DNA of 64,000 nucleotides from Helicobacteraceae bacterium (GTDB lineage: Bacteria > Campylobacterota > Campylobacteria > Campylobacterales > Sulfurimonadaceae), in contig JALWGC010000014.1 in NCBI GenBank assembly GCA_027038835.1, positions 186,001-250,000 of the forward strand, given 5' to 3'. The notes under the pieces were generated by a model, which saw only the letters and a program-made list of their open reading frames with translations, searched no databases and was not told the DNA's origin. Of this stretch, positions 36,225 through 46,142 are shown in pieces. Each line of letters opens with the position of its first letter. Position 1 is the stretch's first letter. A program made the translations under genes and the position numbers.

Positions 36225-36992
36225 GTGTATTTCATAGACGTGCAAGGAACGCTTATAAGCGATTACGACAAAACACCTATTAGGGGTTCGTTGGAGTTCA
36301 TACGCAAACTCCGAGAAACGAACACCCCTTTTATGCTTATAACCAACAACACCAAAAGCGCTTCTAGCGATTTTTTGCACTTCTTGCAACGAAGCGGCTT
36401 CGAAGTCGATGAGCGCCATTACATAGACCCATTGATGGTACTAACCGAAGTGCTCGAAGAAAAAAACGTAGCCGCATACGGAAGCGAAGCGTTTTTACAA
36501 AACCTCCAAGCACTTGGCTACACGCTCGATTTCAAGAACCCCCAAGCGGTACTTGTCGCCATTAAAAAAGATTTCACGGCCGATGAATATGCCGACATGA
36601 TAGAGTTCTTACTCAAAGGAGCGAAACTTGTCGGTATGCATGAAACCAGCCTCTATGCAAAAGACTCCAAGCGTTACCCCGGTGTAGGAGCGATTTTGAA
36701 GATGCTGTCGTTCGCTACACAAAAAAACTACGAAGTGGTCGGCAAACCAAGCGAGCTTTTTTACCAAAAAGCGCTGCAAAAACTGCGCCGGCAAGAAACA
36801 AACGCCACTTTCGATACAATTACGATTATAAGCGACGATGTAACGGGAGATTTGGTCGGTGCGAAGAAACTCGGCATGAAAACGGTATTCGTTACAAGCG
36901 GAAAGTTCAAAAACGCCGACGAAATCGTCCCCCATCTGTCTGAAGAAGAAAGACCGGATAGAATCTGCAAAGATATAAGCGAGTTACTATGA
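36225..36992 (+). CDS. HAD-superfamily protein, NagD-like, with altered catalytic motif
   Basis: The protein is 255 residues and starts at GTG one base after the lysA stop. The fold is NagD/IIA-type HAD: motif I MYFIDVQGTL, motif II LITNNTKS, motif III lysine in VGKPSELFYQKAL, and motif IV TIISDDVTGDLVGAKKLGMK. Motif I has Gln in place of the second Asp of DxDGT, the residue that acts as acid/base in phosphatases. Its reaction is therefore uncertain. Its location between lysA and pheA is conserved in Campylobacter. Confidence 0.8.
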   Translation: MYFIDVQGTLISDYDKTPIRGSLEFIRKLRETNTPFMLITNNTKSASSDFLHFLQRSGFEVDERHYIDPLMVLTEVLEEKNVAAYGSEAFLQNLQALGYTLDFKNPQAVLVAIKKDFTADEYADMIEFLLKGAKLVGMHETSLYAKDSKRYPGVGAILKMLSFATQKNYEVVGKPSELFYQKALQKLRRQETNATFDTITIISDDVTGDLVGAKKLGMKTVFVTSGKFKNADEIVPHLSEEERPDRICKDISELL

Positions 36993-38086
36993 GTGAAAAA
37001 TACGAAACGTTGGACGAATGTAGAGAAGCGATAGACGCGATAGATAACGAGGTTCTCCGACTGCTGAACAAACGCATGGAAGTGGTTCACCGTGTAGGAG
37101 AGATTAAAAACCAAAGCGGCGGAGCGATATATAGACCCGAGCGCGAAAAAGCGATCATAGAGCGTCTCAACGCGATTTCGCAGCAAGAAAACGGCTTACT
37201 GAACAAAAGTGCCATAGAAGCGATATTTTTGGAGATTTTCGCAGTTGCGAGAAACTTGGAGCGCCCAGAGAAAGTCGCCTATCTTGGACCTGAAGGTACG
37301 TTCACCCATCAAGCGGCAGAGAGCCGTTTTGGGGCGATGAGCGAATACATCTCGCTCAATACCATCGAAGCGGTTTTCAAAGAGCTTGAAGCCAAGCGGG
37401 CGAAATTCGGCGTCGTCCCCATAGAGAACTCCCGAGACGGCGTGGTGGGAGAAACACTCGATTTGCTTGCAAGAAGCGAAGCGAAAATCGTCGCGGAAGT
37501 GTATATGCCCATCCATATCTCCTTTGCGACAAAAGCGAAATCTATCAAGAACATCAAACGTATCTACTCCAAGGACAAAGGGTTTGGAGAGTGTCGGGAG
37601 TTTCTCACCGAATACGGACTGATGAACGTTGAGCAAATTCCGGTCGAATCGACCGCCAAAGCGGCGATTCTCGCCGCTGAAGACGAAGAAGCCGCAGCTA
37701 TTTGCTCCCATATAGCGGCAAAACTGTACGGACTGCCTATTTTGTTCGAAAATATCGAAGATGTCCATGACAACACCACCCGTTTCGTGATTTTGAGCGA
37801 TTTCAAAAACGCTCCAAGCGGTGAGGACAAGACAAGCATCCTTGCAAAACTCAAAGACGCCAACGAAGCGGGAAGTCTGGTGCATTTCCTAAGCGATTTC
37901 GACAAAGCCAAAATCAACCTCAGCAAGATAGAATCGCGCCCGTCTCGCGACAAAGACGGGTTTGGGTACTGGTTCTTCATCGATTTCTACGGTCATATCG
38001 ACGATGAAAACATCGAAGAGGTGGTTCGAAAACACGAAGAGGAAATCACATGGCTTGGAAGCTATGTCAACGGAGACAAGACATGA
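36989..38086 (+). CDS. pheA: Bifunctional chorismate mutase / prephenate dehydratase
   Basis: Makes phenylpyruvate from chorismate in two steps of phenylalanine synthesis. The 365 residues comprise an AroQ-type mutase helix bundle (about 1-90, with DECREAIDAIDNEVLRLLNK), the dehydratase (about 95-270, with YLGPEGTFTHQAAESRF and DNTTRFVIL) and a C-terminal ACT domain with IESRPSRDKDGFGYWFFIDF for feedback by phenylalanine. The start overlaps the HAD gene by four bases. Confidence 0.96.
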   Translation: MSEKYETLDECREAIDAIDNEVLRLLNKRMEVVHRVGEIKNQSGGAIYRPEREKAIIERLNAISQQENGLLNKSAIEAIFLEIFAVARNLERPEKVAYLGPEGTFTHQAAESRFGAMSEYISLNTIEAVFKELEAKRAKFGVVPIENSRDGVVGETLDLLARSEAKIVAEVYMPIHISFATKAKSIKNIKRIYSKDKGFGECREFLTEYGLMNVEQIPVESTAKAAILAAEDEEAAAICSHIAAKLYGLPILFENIEDVHDNTTRFVILSDFKNAPSGEDKTSILAKLKDANEAGSLVHFLSDFDKAKINLSKIESRPSRDKDGFGYWFFIDFYGHIDDENIEEVVRKHEEEITWLGSYVNGDKT

Positions 38087-38262
38087 AAGAAACACCAAAC
38101 ACCCAAAACGATGAAAAAAAGAAAAAATCGCACAAAGCGCTAACAATCTACTTGCTCTTTTTCTTCGTTATGATAGCCTATATCGCCATAGCGCCGTTCA
38201 TAGCCATCGACAAGGTGGAAAAACGAACCAAACTCAGCCCTAAAGAGAGGATACAACGCTAA
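38083..38262 (+). CDS. Small single-pass membrane protein
   Basis: The protein is 59 residues and starts at the ATG that overlaps the pheA stop (ATGA). A lysine-rich head ([10 protein letters not shown]) precedes one membrane helix (about 18-41, [20 protein letters not shown]) and a basic tail. Its end overlaps the hisC ATG (TAATG), so it is translated with its neighbours. Nothing in it indicates a function. Confidence 0.7.
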   Translation: MKETPNTQNDEKKKKSHKALTIYLLFFFVMIAYIAIAPFIAIDKVEKRTKLSPKERIQR

Positions 38263-39356
38263 TGAATTTCAACGAAACCCTTAAAAACATCAAAACTTAC
38301 GAAGCCGGCAAACCGATAGAACTCGTAGTGCGCGAATTCGGTATCAAAAGTGAAGATATCGTCAAACTCGCTTCGAACGAAAACCCTTACGGCGTAAGCC
38401 CGAAGGTCAAAGAGGCAGTCGCAAACAAAGCGGGTGATATGTACCTCTACCCCGATGACAGCATGTTCGAACTCAAGGCGGCTCTTGCTGAAAAATTCGG
38501 CATTACAAGCCAAAATCTCATCATCGGCAGCGGAAGCGACCAAGTGATAGAGTTCGCGGTACACGCCAAAGCGAACAAGAACAATTCCATCCTTATCAAC
38601 AGCGTGACGTTCGCGATGTACGAGATATATGCAAAACAAGTAGGTTGCCAAATCATCCGAACCGCTTCCCAAGAACATGATTTAAAAGAGTTCTACGAAC
38701 TTTACAAAAAACACAACCCCGCTATCATCTTCTTGTGTACACCCAACAACCCGACCGGTGACGCTTTGGATGCAAACGCGGTGTTTTCGTTTTTGGAAAA
38801 GATAGACAACGACACTTTGGTCGTGGTTGACGGAGCTTACATGGAATACGCCGCGTACAAAGACGACGCGAAAAAGATAGACCCAAAAACACTCATCGAG
38901 CAGTTCGACAACGTCCTTTATCTGGGAACTTTTTCCAAAGCGTACGCTCTTGGCGGTATGCGTGTTGGGTACGGTATCGCCCAAAAACATATAATCGACG
39001 CGCTTTACAAACTTCGACCGCCGTTTAACGTTACGACCCTTTCACTCGTCGCGGCTCGAAGCGCCCTCGAAGATGAAGCGTTCGTCAAAGAGAGCATAGA
39101 GAAAAACTTTATACAGATGCGACGCTACGAAAAATTCGCCGAGAAAAAAGGCCTGAGTATCATTCCAAGTTATACCAATTTCGTTACTCTCGTTTTGAAA
39201 AATGGGCAAAATTCAACGGATATTTCTGAAAATCTACTGAAAAAAGGTATAATAGTACGAAATTTAAGTAGCTATAATCTCAACGCTATCAGAATAACCG
39301 TCGGAACGAAAGAGCAAAACGACCGACTTTTCGAAGAGCTTGAGCAACTTGTATAG
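38262..39356 (+). CDS. hisC: Histidinol-phosphate aminotransferase
   Basis: PLP-dependent aminotransferase of histidine synthesis that may also act on aromatic amino acids. It has 364 residues with [20 protein letters not shown] at the start, [13 protein letters not shown], the DGAYMEY segment and the PLP lysine in [17 protein letters not shown]. Next to pheA it may also complete phenylalanine or tyrosine synthesis, which is inference. Confidence 0.95.
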   Translation: MNFNETLKNIKTYEAGKPIELVVREFGIKSEDIVKLASNENPYGVSPKVKEAVANKAGDMYLYPDDSMFELKAALAEKFGITSQNLIIGSGSDQVIEFAVHAKANKNNSILINSVTFAMYEIYAKQVGCQIIRTASQEHDLKEFYELYKKHNPAIIFLCTPNNPTGDALDANAVFSFLEKIDNDTLVVVDGAYMEYAAYKDDAKKIDPKTLIEQFDNVLYLGTFSKAYALGGMRVGYGIAQKHIIDALYKLRPPFNVTTLSLVAARSALEDEAFVKESIEKNFIQMRRYEKFAEKKGLSIIPSYTNFVTLVLKNGQNSTDISENLLKKGIIVRNLSSYNLNAIRITVGTKEQNDRLFEELEQLV

Positions 39357-39370
39357 TTTTTGGATGGTGA

Positions 39371-41086
39371 ATGGACTTTAAGGCACTCTTTACACAGCTC
39401 GCATCGCTTTACGAGAAGCTAAGCAAACAGCAAAAGATCATCATTGCCGCCGCCATTGTCGGCATAGTCGCTTTTTTGATCTTTTTGGTCGTCTATACGA
39501 GTTCTCCAAAAAAGAACGACGGCTATGCGGTGCTTTTCGAGTCCCTTTCCAACAGCGATGCCGCGAAAGTGATAGAGCAGCTCGAAAAAGACAACATCCC
39601 CTACAAAGTCTCCGACAACAACACCATCAAAGTACCAAGAAGCGCAGTTTACAAAGAGCGTATAACCATCGCTTCGCAAGGTATCCCAAAAGACAGCGGT
39701 GTCGGGTTCGAGCTTTTTGACAAGCAGGAGTTCGGAGCGACCAAGTTCGACCAAACAGTCAAATACAAAAGAGCGCTGGAGGGGGAACTAAGCCGTACCA
39801 TAGCGGCACTCGATCCCGTCGAGAGTGCGAGCGTAAGCCTCGCGATCCCCAAAGAATCGCTTTTTATCTCCAAACAGGTCGATCCTACCGCTTCGGTGAT
39901 GATAAAACTCAAAGAGGGTCAAACCCTCTCTCCAAAACAGATTCGCGGTATAAAAAACCTCGTCGCCGCCGCAGTTCCAAGACTCAAAAAAGAAAACGTC
40001 ATGCTTGTCGATAGCGACGGAGAGATTTTGGGAGACAACGACGAACAAGCCAGAATGAGCGAACTCTCCCTCGCACAGCAGCGTTTCAAAAACAAAGAGG
40101 AGAAGAAAAAACAGCGTAAAATCATCGAAGTTATCGCTCCTTTTGTCGGTGGAAAAAACAAAGTGGTCGCACAGGTGAGCATAGATTACGACTTCTCCAT
40201 CAAAAACATCACAAGCGAAAAGTACGACCCGGAAAACGTCGTTCGAAGCGAACAAACTCTCGAAGAAAAACGTGAAGGGTTCCAGCCCAAAGAGGTCGGC
40301 GGCGTTCCGGGGACGGTGAGCAACATCGGTCCAGTACAAGGGCTAAAAGAGAACCAAACGAAAGAAAAATACGAAAAAACGACAGGAACGACCAACTACG
40401 AAGTGGGAAAAACGGTCGAGGTGGTCAAAGGAGAATTCGCCAAAATCAAACGAATAACCGCCGCGGTACTTGTCGATGGAAAATACAAAGAAAAACTCGA
40501 CAAAGAGGGCAACCCAACGGGAGAGATGGAATATGTACCGCTTAGCCAAAGCGACCTCGATGCCCTTACCTCCCTTGTGAGTCGCGCCATAGGGATCGAC
40601 AAAGCGCGCGGAGACGAGGTGAGCGTACAGAACCTGCAGTTCAAACGTGAGGGGATCGACCAAGGGGAAGAACAGATAACCAAAGCGATGGCGTTCGTAC
40701 AAAAATACATCGCTCCGTTCTCCGGTATTTTACAATATCTGCTCGTGCTTATCATCCTCTTCGTGCTTTACAAAAAAGTTATCACGCCGTTTGCGGAAAA
40801 AATGCTCGAGGTTACCAAAGAGGAAGAAGATATCGAAAAACCGGTGCTCAATCTCGACGAGGAAGAGGACGAAGATTTGGTCGAAAAAGTGCAACAGATG
40901 CGCAAAAAAGTCGAAGACCAGCTTGGAGTCTCCGAAGGGTTCAACGAAGACGACCTCAAGTACGAAGTGTTGCTTGAAAAAATACGCGGTATGGTCGAAG
41001 ACAACCCTGAAGAGGTCGCGGGGCTCTTACAAGCGTTGCTTAGCGAAGAGCAGGAAAACACCAAAGATATCGGTCAAAAAGGATAA
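39371..41086 (+). CDS. fliF: Flagellar MS-ring protein FliF
   Basis: Forms the MS ring in the inner membrane, 571 residues. Membrane helices are near residues 23-43 and 450-468. The periplasmic part holds the ring-building motifs ALEGELSRTIAALDPVESA and SVMIKLKEGQTLSPKQIRGI. The C-terminal tail (EDLKYEVLLEKIRGMVEDNP and on) binds FliG. It is followed three bases later by fliG. Confidence 0.97.
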   Translation: MDFKALFTQLASLYEKLSKQQKIIIAAAIVGIVAFLIFLVVYTSSPKKNDGYAVLFESLSNSDAAKVIEQLEKDNIPYKVSDNNTIKVPRSAVYKERITIASQGIPKDSGVGFELFDKQEFGATKFDQTVKYKRALEGELSRTIAALDPVESASVSLAIPKESLFISKQVDPTASVMIKLKEGQTLSPKQIRGIKNLVAAAVPRLKKENVMLVDSDGEILGDNDEQARMSELSLAQQRFKNKEEKKKQRKIIEVIAPFVGGKNKVVAQVSIDYDFSIKNITSEKYDPENVVRSEQTLEEKREGFQPKEVGGVPGTVSNIGPVQGLKENQTKEKYEKTTGTTNYEVGKTVEVVKGEFAKIKRITAAVLVDGKYKEKLDKEGNPTGEMEYVPLSQSDLDALTSLVSRAIGIDKARGDEVSVQNLQFKREGIDQGEEQITKAMAFVQKYIAPFSGILQYLLVLIILFVLYKKVITPFAEKMLEVTKEEEDIEKPVLNLDEEEDEDLVEKVQQMRKKVEDQLGVSEGFNEDDLKYEVLLEKIRGMVEDNPEEVAGLLQALLSEEQENTKDIGQKG

Positions 41087-41089
41087 GGG

Positions 41090-42115
41090 ATGAATCTCAC
41101 GCCCGCTCAACAAGCACAGTTCGACGAGATGTCGATGGCGGAAAAGATAGCCATCTTGCTCGTTCAGCTTGGAGAAGACCTCACCAGTACCGTCTTTTCC
41201 AATATGGATATAGAATCGATCACCGAAATCTCCAAACATATAGCGGCGAACAAAACGGTCGAAAAAGCGGTCGCAAGTGCCGTTTTGGAAGAGTTCTACG
41301 CCATTTTCCAATCGGGTCAGTTCATCACAAGCGGGGGCATGGAATACGCCAGAGAACTGCTTTACCGTACACTTGGCCCAGAAGAAGCGAAAAAAGTGCT
41401 CGAAAAACTCTCCAAATCGATGCAGAACCAACAAAACTTCGCCTATCTTGCAAAAATCAAACCGCAACAGCTCGCCGACTTCATCGTCAACGAGCATCCT
41501 CAAACCATCGCGCTTATCTTGGCGCATATGGACGCTACCGAAGCCGCCGAAACACTGCAGTACTTCCCGGACGAACTTCGAAGCGAAGTCGCTATGAGGA
41601 TGGCGAAACTCGGCGATATCTCGCCATCTGTCATCAAACGGGTTTCCGCCGTGCTTGAAAGCAAACTCGAATCGCTCGCTTCGTACAAAGTGGAAGTGGG
41701 CGGTCCAAGAGCGGTCGCGGATGTCTTCAACCGTCTCGGCGCCAAAGCCGCAAAAGCGACCCTCGCACAGATAGAGCAAGTCGATGAAGAACTCGCACAA
41801 CAAATCAAAGAGATGATGTTCACCTTCGAAGATATCACGACACTCGACAAAAACGCCATTATCGAAATCCTCAAAGCTATCGACAAAGCCGACTTGATGC
41901 TCGCACTCAAATCGGCTCCTGAAGAGCTCAAGGAGAAATTCTTCGGTGCGATGAGTGAACGTGCGAAAGAGGCGTTCATAGAGGAGATGCAGTTTATGGG
42001 TGCGGTGAAGATGAAAGAGGTCGAAGCCGCACAAAGAAGAATCGTAGAAGTGGTCAACCAGCTTGCGGAAGCGGGAACTATCCAGATGGGTTCAACCGAC
42101 GAAATGGTGGAGTAA
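41090..42115 (+). CDS. fliG: Flagellar motor switch protein FliG
   Basis: Rotor protein linking FliF with FliM and the stator, 341 residues. The N-terminal domain binds FliF; the middle carries EHPQTIALILAHMDATEAAE; the C-terminal torque helix has the charged residues in FEDITTLDKNAIIEILKAID and SAPEELKEKFFGAMSERAKE. A complete, normal family member. Confidence 0.97.
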   Translation: MNLTPAQQAQFDEMSMAEKIAILLVQLGEDLTSTVFSNMDIESITEISKHIAANKTVEKAVASAVLEEFYAIFQSGQFITSGGMEYARELLYRTLGPEEAKKVLEKLSKSMQNQQNFAYLAKIKPQQLADFIVNEHPQTIALILAHMDATEAAETLQYFPDELRSEVAMRMAKLGDISPSVIKRVSAVLESKLESLASYKVEVGGPRAVADVFNRLGAKAAKATLAQIEQVDEELAQQIKEMMFTFEDITTLDKNAIIEILKAIDKADLMLALKSAPEELKEKFFGAMSERAKEAFIEEMQFMGAVKMKEVEAAQRRIVEVVNQLAEAGTIQMGSTDEMVE

Positions 42116-42119
42116 AGCG

Positions 42120-42935
42120 ATGGCGGAAGTTATATCGAGCGACAAAATCGAAAGACACAACATCGACAAGTACAACTTCAAAGTGCTTTCACTCGGTGCT
42201 TCCAGACAATCCACGCAAAAACCGTTTGGAAAAACGAACACACAAACATCCCCTTCGCCTGAGAACGAACAAAACGAATCCAAGGCGCTACAAAACGAGC
42301 AACCTCCACAGGAGCAAAAAACGAACAACGACGCCAAAGATTCTCTTATAGAGTCGCTTTTGAAAAAAACCGACGAAATGAGTTCGAATTTCATCAAACT
42401 GCAAATGAAGCTCGAAGCGATGCAAGAGGAGCACAAAGCCGAACTCGAGCAAGTACGTCAAGGGGCTTTCGAAGAAGGCAAAGCGCAAGGCAAAGAGGAA
42501 GCGCAAAAAGAGTGCGAAGCGAAATACGACGAAACTTTAAATCTTTTCGCATCGTCAATCTCTAAACTTGAAACAAACGCGGGTGAGTATAATAACGCAC
42601 TTGAAAAACTCAAAAGCGAACTCACCTCCGCCGCTATCGACATAGCTAAAGAGGTAGTGGAAGTGGAGCTCAAACAAAACTCGAACGAAGTCGCGGAAGC
42701 ACTTGCTTCGGGTCTGATCGAAGAGCTCAAAGAGGCTTCGAAAATCACGTTGAAAGTCAACCCGAAAGATTTCACCTACATTTCGCAACGCTTCGAGAAA
42801 CTCGAGCATATCAAAGTCGTTGCCGATGCGGCGGTGAACGAGGGGGGAGTCGTCGCCATCAGCGACATCGAAAATATAGATGCTCAAATAGATAAAAGAT
42901 TCGAACGGGTAAAAAGGGTAATACTGAGTGAATAA
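42120..42935 (+). CDS. fliH: Flagellar export regulator FliH
   Basis: FliH regulates the FliI ATPase of flagellar export. With the ATG at 42120 (GGTGGAG upstream, within the end of fliG) it has 271 residues. A polar Gln/Asn-rich N-terminal third leads into a coiled coil (about 90-150, FEEGKAQGKEEAQKE with Gly-x3-Gly spacing) and a C-terminal FliH/V-ATPase-E-like domain (about 180-271). fliI is not next to it here. Confidence 0.9.
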   Translation: MAEVISSDKIERHNIDKYNFKVLSLGASRQSTQKPFGKTNTQTSPSPENEQNESKALQNEQPPQEQKTNNDAKDSLIESLLKKTDEMSSNFIKLQMKLEAMQEEHKAELEQVRQGAFEEGKAQGKEEAQKECEAKYDETLNLFASSISKLETNAGEYNNALEKLKSELTSAAIDIAKEVVEVELKQNSNEVAEALASGLIEELKEASKITLKVNPKDFTYISQRFEKLEHIKVVADAAVNEGGVVAISDIENIDAQIDKRFERVKRVILSE

Positions 42936-44772
42936 AAAGATAGAAATCAACAAACAATTAGAAATAAAATCGAAATCGATTCCGGAACTGCAACAACTCT
43001 GCACCGATATACGTAAACGGATACTCGAAGTGGTAAGTAAAAACGGCGGGCATTTAAGCTCCACTCTCGGCGCTACGGAACTGATAGTGGCGATGCACTA
43101 CGTGTTCGATAGCGCGAAAGACCCTTTCATCTTCGACGTTTCCCACCAAGCTTACGCACACAAACTCCTAACGGGCAGATGGGAGGAGTTCGAGTCGCTT
43201 CGCACTTTTGGAGGACTTAGCGGCTACACCAAACCGAGCGAAAGCGAACACGACTACTTCGTCGCTGGACATAGCTCCACATCGATCTCCTTGGGCGTGG
43301 GTGCAGCCAAAGCGATAGCGCTCAAAAACGAGCAAGATTCCCGCATCCCCGTCGTTATGATAGGTGACGGTGCGATGAGTGCCGGGATGGTGTACGAAGC
43401 GCTCAACGAACTTGGCGATAGAAAGTACCCGATGGTTATCGTTCTTAACGACAACGAGATGAGTATCGCCAAACCGATCGGCGCGCTTAGCCGCATCCTT
43501 AGCTCCGCTATGGCAAGCTCCACGTATCAAAAGTTCAAAAAAGCGACTGAGAGCTTCGTCGAAAACTTCGGTGATAGTGCGAAATACATAGCCAAACGGG
43601 TCGAAGAATCGCTCAAGCTCGTAACGCCGGGAATCTTGTTCGAAGAGATGGGCATCGACTACATCGGCCCTGTTGATGGGCACAACCTCCCAAAACTGAT
43701 CGAAACGCTGCAACTTGCAAAAGAGCTTCGTCGTCCCGTTATCGTTCATGCACAAACTCTCAAAGGCAAAGGGTACGAAATAGCCGAGGGGAAAGAGGAA
43801 AAATGGCACGGTGTCGGACCATTTGACATACAAAGCGGAAAAAGTCTGAAAAAATCGAGCGCTAAAAGTGCGACGCAAATCTTTACCGAAGCACTTACAC
43901 ACTTAGCCGAGCATGATGAAAAAGTGGTCGGTGTAACTGCGGCGATGCCAAGCGGAACGGGACTTAGTGCGCTGATGGAGCGCTATCCGGAGCGTTTTTG
44001 GGATGTCGCCATCGCCGAGCAGCACGCCGTCACTTCGATGGCAGCCCTTGCCAAAGAGGGGTTCAAGCCGTTTGTGGCTATCTATTCCACCTTCTTGCAA
44101 CGTGCGTTCGACCAAGTGGTTCACGATGCATGCCTGATGGATTTACCCGTCGTCTTCGCGTGTGATAGAGCCGGTATCGTCGGTGAAGACGGCGAAACCC
44201 ACCAAGGGGCGTTCGATATCAGTTTTTTGCGCTGCATTCCGAATATGACCCTTTTTGCACCCAGAGATGAGAAAAGCTTCCACCAAGCTATGGGATTCGC
44301 ACATACTTACAAACACACTTGTTCGCTACGTTACCCAAGAGGGAGTTTTCTCGATTGCGGCGACTTGCCCGAGTCGCAACGTTTCGAACTCGGCAAAAGT
44401 CAACTGCTAAAAGAGTCAAACGGCGATATACTCTTCATAGGTTACGGTAACGGTGTCGGGAGAGCCTACCAAACCTCGCTGCATCTTGAGAAAGAAGTCG
44501 CCATTTTGGACTTGCGATTCGTCAAACCGCTCGATGAAGCGATGTTGCGAACCTTAGCGAAACGGCACAAAACATGGTATGTCTTTAGCGACAGCGCCAA
44601 ACGCGGTGGAGTGGGGAGCGCACTTTTGGAGTTTTTGGAAGAAAACGGCATCGAAGAGGTCAAAGTAACGAGTTTCGAATATCCCGACTCTTTCATCACC
44701 CACGGCAATACGGCGAAAGTGGAAGAATCCCTTGGACTGCTTCCCGAGCAACTCGCTACGAAAATAGTATAG
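42928..44772 (+). CDS. dxs: 1-deoxy-D-xylulose-5-phosphate synthase
   Basis: Thiamine-dependent first enzyme of the MEP isoprenoid pathway, 614 residues. It begins with GTG inside the end of fliH. The substrate/thiamine sites are seen in GHLSSTLGATELIVAMHYVF, VMIGDGAMSAGMVYEALNEL with LNDNEMSIA, and VAIAEQHAVTSMAALAKEG. Co-location with flagellar genes is typical of the phylum. It overlaps the convergent kinase gene by 17 bases. Confidence 0.97.
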   Translation: MNKKIEINKQLEIKSKSIPELQQLCTDIRKRILEVVSKNGGHLSSTLGATELIVAMHYVFDSAKDPFIFDVSHQAYAHKLLTGRWEEFESLRTFGGLSGYTKPSESEHDYFVAGHSSTSISLGVGAAKAIALKNEQDSRIPVVMIGDGAMSAGMVYEALNELGDRKYPMVIVLNDNEMSIAKPIGALSRILSSAMASSTYQKFKKATESFVENFGDSAKYIAKRVEESLKLVTPGILFEEMGIDYIGPVDGHNLPKLIETLQLAKELRRPVIVHAQTLKGKGYEIAEGKEEKWHGVGPFDIQSGKSLKKSSAKSATQIFTEALTHLAEHDEKVVGVTAAMPSGTGLSALMERYPERFWDVAIAEQHAVTSMAALAKEGFKPFVAIYSTFLQRAFDQVVHDACLMDLPVVFACDRAGIVGEDGETHQGAFDISFLRCIPNMTLFAPRDEKSFHQAMGFAHTYKHTCSLRYPRGSFLDCGDLPESQRFELGKSQLLKESNGDILFIGYGNGVGRAYQTSLHLEKEVAILDLRFVKPLDEAMLRTLAKRHKTWYVFSDSAKRGGVGSALLEFLEENGIEEVKVTSFEYPDSFITHGNTAKVEESLGLLPEQLATKIV

Positions 44773-46138
44773 TAAATACCGAGCCTTTCGATTTTTCACT
44801 CTCGATTCGGAGAGTGAATTTATGCACTTTGACGATGTGTTCGACCAACGAAAGCCCTATCCCAAGGGAGTTGTTCCAACCGTTGCTCGTAGCTCTGTAG
44901 AATTTGTCGGTGATTTTGTCTATCTCCTCCTTGGCGATACCTATCCCTTTATCCTCCACCCTTAGAGCTTTTTCATCGAGTGCGATTTCCACTTCGTCTT
45001 CGGAATATTTCAGCGCGTTTTCGACCAAGTTGGTTACGGCGATTCGAAAAAGCGCTTCATCGAGCTCTTTGGTCACTTGTTGTTTTTGCACAAAAACGAT
45101 TTTTCTGCCGCCGTAACTTTGAGAAAGCTCCTCTATCACCTCTTGTACCATCTCTCCGATATCGACATTGGCATACTTGATAGGTTGGGAATCCTCTTCG
45201 AGTTTGATAAAAAGGCGAAGCCTATCTATCATCGCCGTCAGACGTTTTGCCGAAGTGTAGATTTTCGCCAAGAACTTCTCACGAATGCGCCCGCTTATAT
45301 CTTTGTCCTCTATCAATGTCTGCGAATACCCCGTAATCACCGAAATAGGGTTTTTGAATTCATGGGAAACCGCCGAGAGGATTTCGTCCTTCTGACGGTT
45401 GGCAAGCTTGAGTTTCGCGGTGTATTTGGCTTTTTTCTTGTTTTTTTTCGCTAAAACGGAGGAAACGTCACTTAAAGATTCGGTCAGCTTGGCGAACTCT
45501 TTGGAGTATTTCGAGTGTATCTCCATCGAGGAGGTCTGTTTTTTCAACTCCGTCAAAAACCCGATGACTCTGTCTATCTCATACCCTATTTCATCCGATA
45601 TTTTGTAGATAACATACACCATCGCCGACATCGTTACCAAAAAAACGAAAAACATCTTGAGCAAAAAACTCAAAAAGTTGTCGTAAATCTTCTCGAAACT
45701 CGTCGATAAACGCAAAAAATACTCGCGCCCTCCCAAGCGAATCTTCTTCGCGACATAAAGCAACTCTTTATCGAGCGTTTTCGAGCGGCGCACCTCCACA
45801 CCGTAACGCTTGTAGGTCGATGCAAAAATTTCGGGGCGGTTTTTGTGGTTTTCCATCTTTTTGGGGTCTGCGTCGCTATCGGCTACGACGTTGCCATCTT
45901 TGTCCACAAGTGTCAAACGCACGTCACTAAGACGCTTGACGTTTTTCGCAAAGCTTTGGTAGTCCCGTTGCTTTGGTAACTCCATCGCGATAAGCTCGAT
46001 GTCATGTACAAGCTCGTTTTTGACCTGTTCGGTATAGAGCTGTTTTATCCAAAAATAACTCACGATACCGATAAGCAAAAACACCACTCCCCCAAGGAGG
46101 AGAAACTTTTTCAAGATTTTGATTCTAAGGGTATCCAT
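44756..46138 (-). CDS. Membrane sensor histidine kinase
   Basis: The protein is 460 residues from the ATG at 46136-46138. A helix at about 10-32, a periplasmic sensor with VDKDGNVVADSDADPKKMEN (PhoR/VicK-like single Cache style), a second helix at about 161-183 and a HAMP-like segment precede the HisKA domain with the phospho-acceptor in SAVSHEFKNPISVITGYSQ. The ATPase has NLVENALKYSEDEVEIAL, VEDKGIGIAKEE and SLGIGLSLVEHIV. The response regulator gene is four bases upstream. It may correspond to CprS of Campylobacter, but that is a guess. Confidence 0.9.
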   Translation of the reverse strand: MDTLRIKILKKFLLLGGVVFLLIGIVSYFWIKQLYTEQVKNELVHDIELIAMELPKQRDYQSFAKNVKRLSDVRLTLVDKDGNVVADSDADPKKMENHKNRPEIFASTYKRYGVEVRRSKTLDKELLYVAKKIRLGGREYFLRLSTSFEKIYDNFLSFLLKMFFVFLVTMSAMVYVIYKISDEIGYEIDRVIGFLTELKKQTSSMEIHSKYSKEFAKLTESLSDVSSVLAKKNKKKAKYTAKLKLANRQKDEILSAVSHEFKNPISVITGYSQTLIEDKDISGRIREKFLAKIYTSAKRLTAMIDRLRLFIKLEEDSQPIKYANVDIGEMVQEVIEELSQSYGGRKIVFVQKQQVTKELDEALFRIAVTNLVENALKYSEDEVEIALDEKALRVEDKGIGIAKEEIDKITDKFYRATSNGWNNSLGIGLSLVEHIVKVHKFTLRIESEKSKGSVFTILFS

Positions 46139-46142
46139 GGTT

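Noticed and set aside
41027-42034. Minus-strand open frame of 335 codons opposite fliG
   Set aside because: Antisense shadow of a complete flagellar gene.
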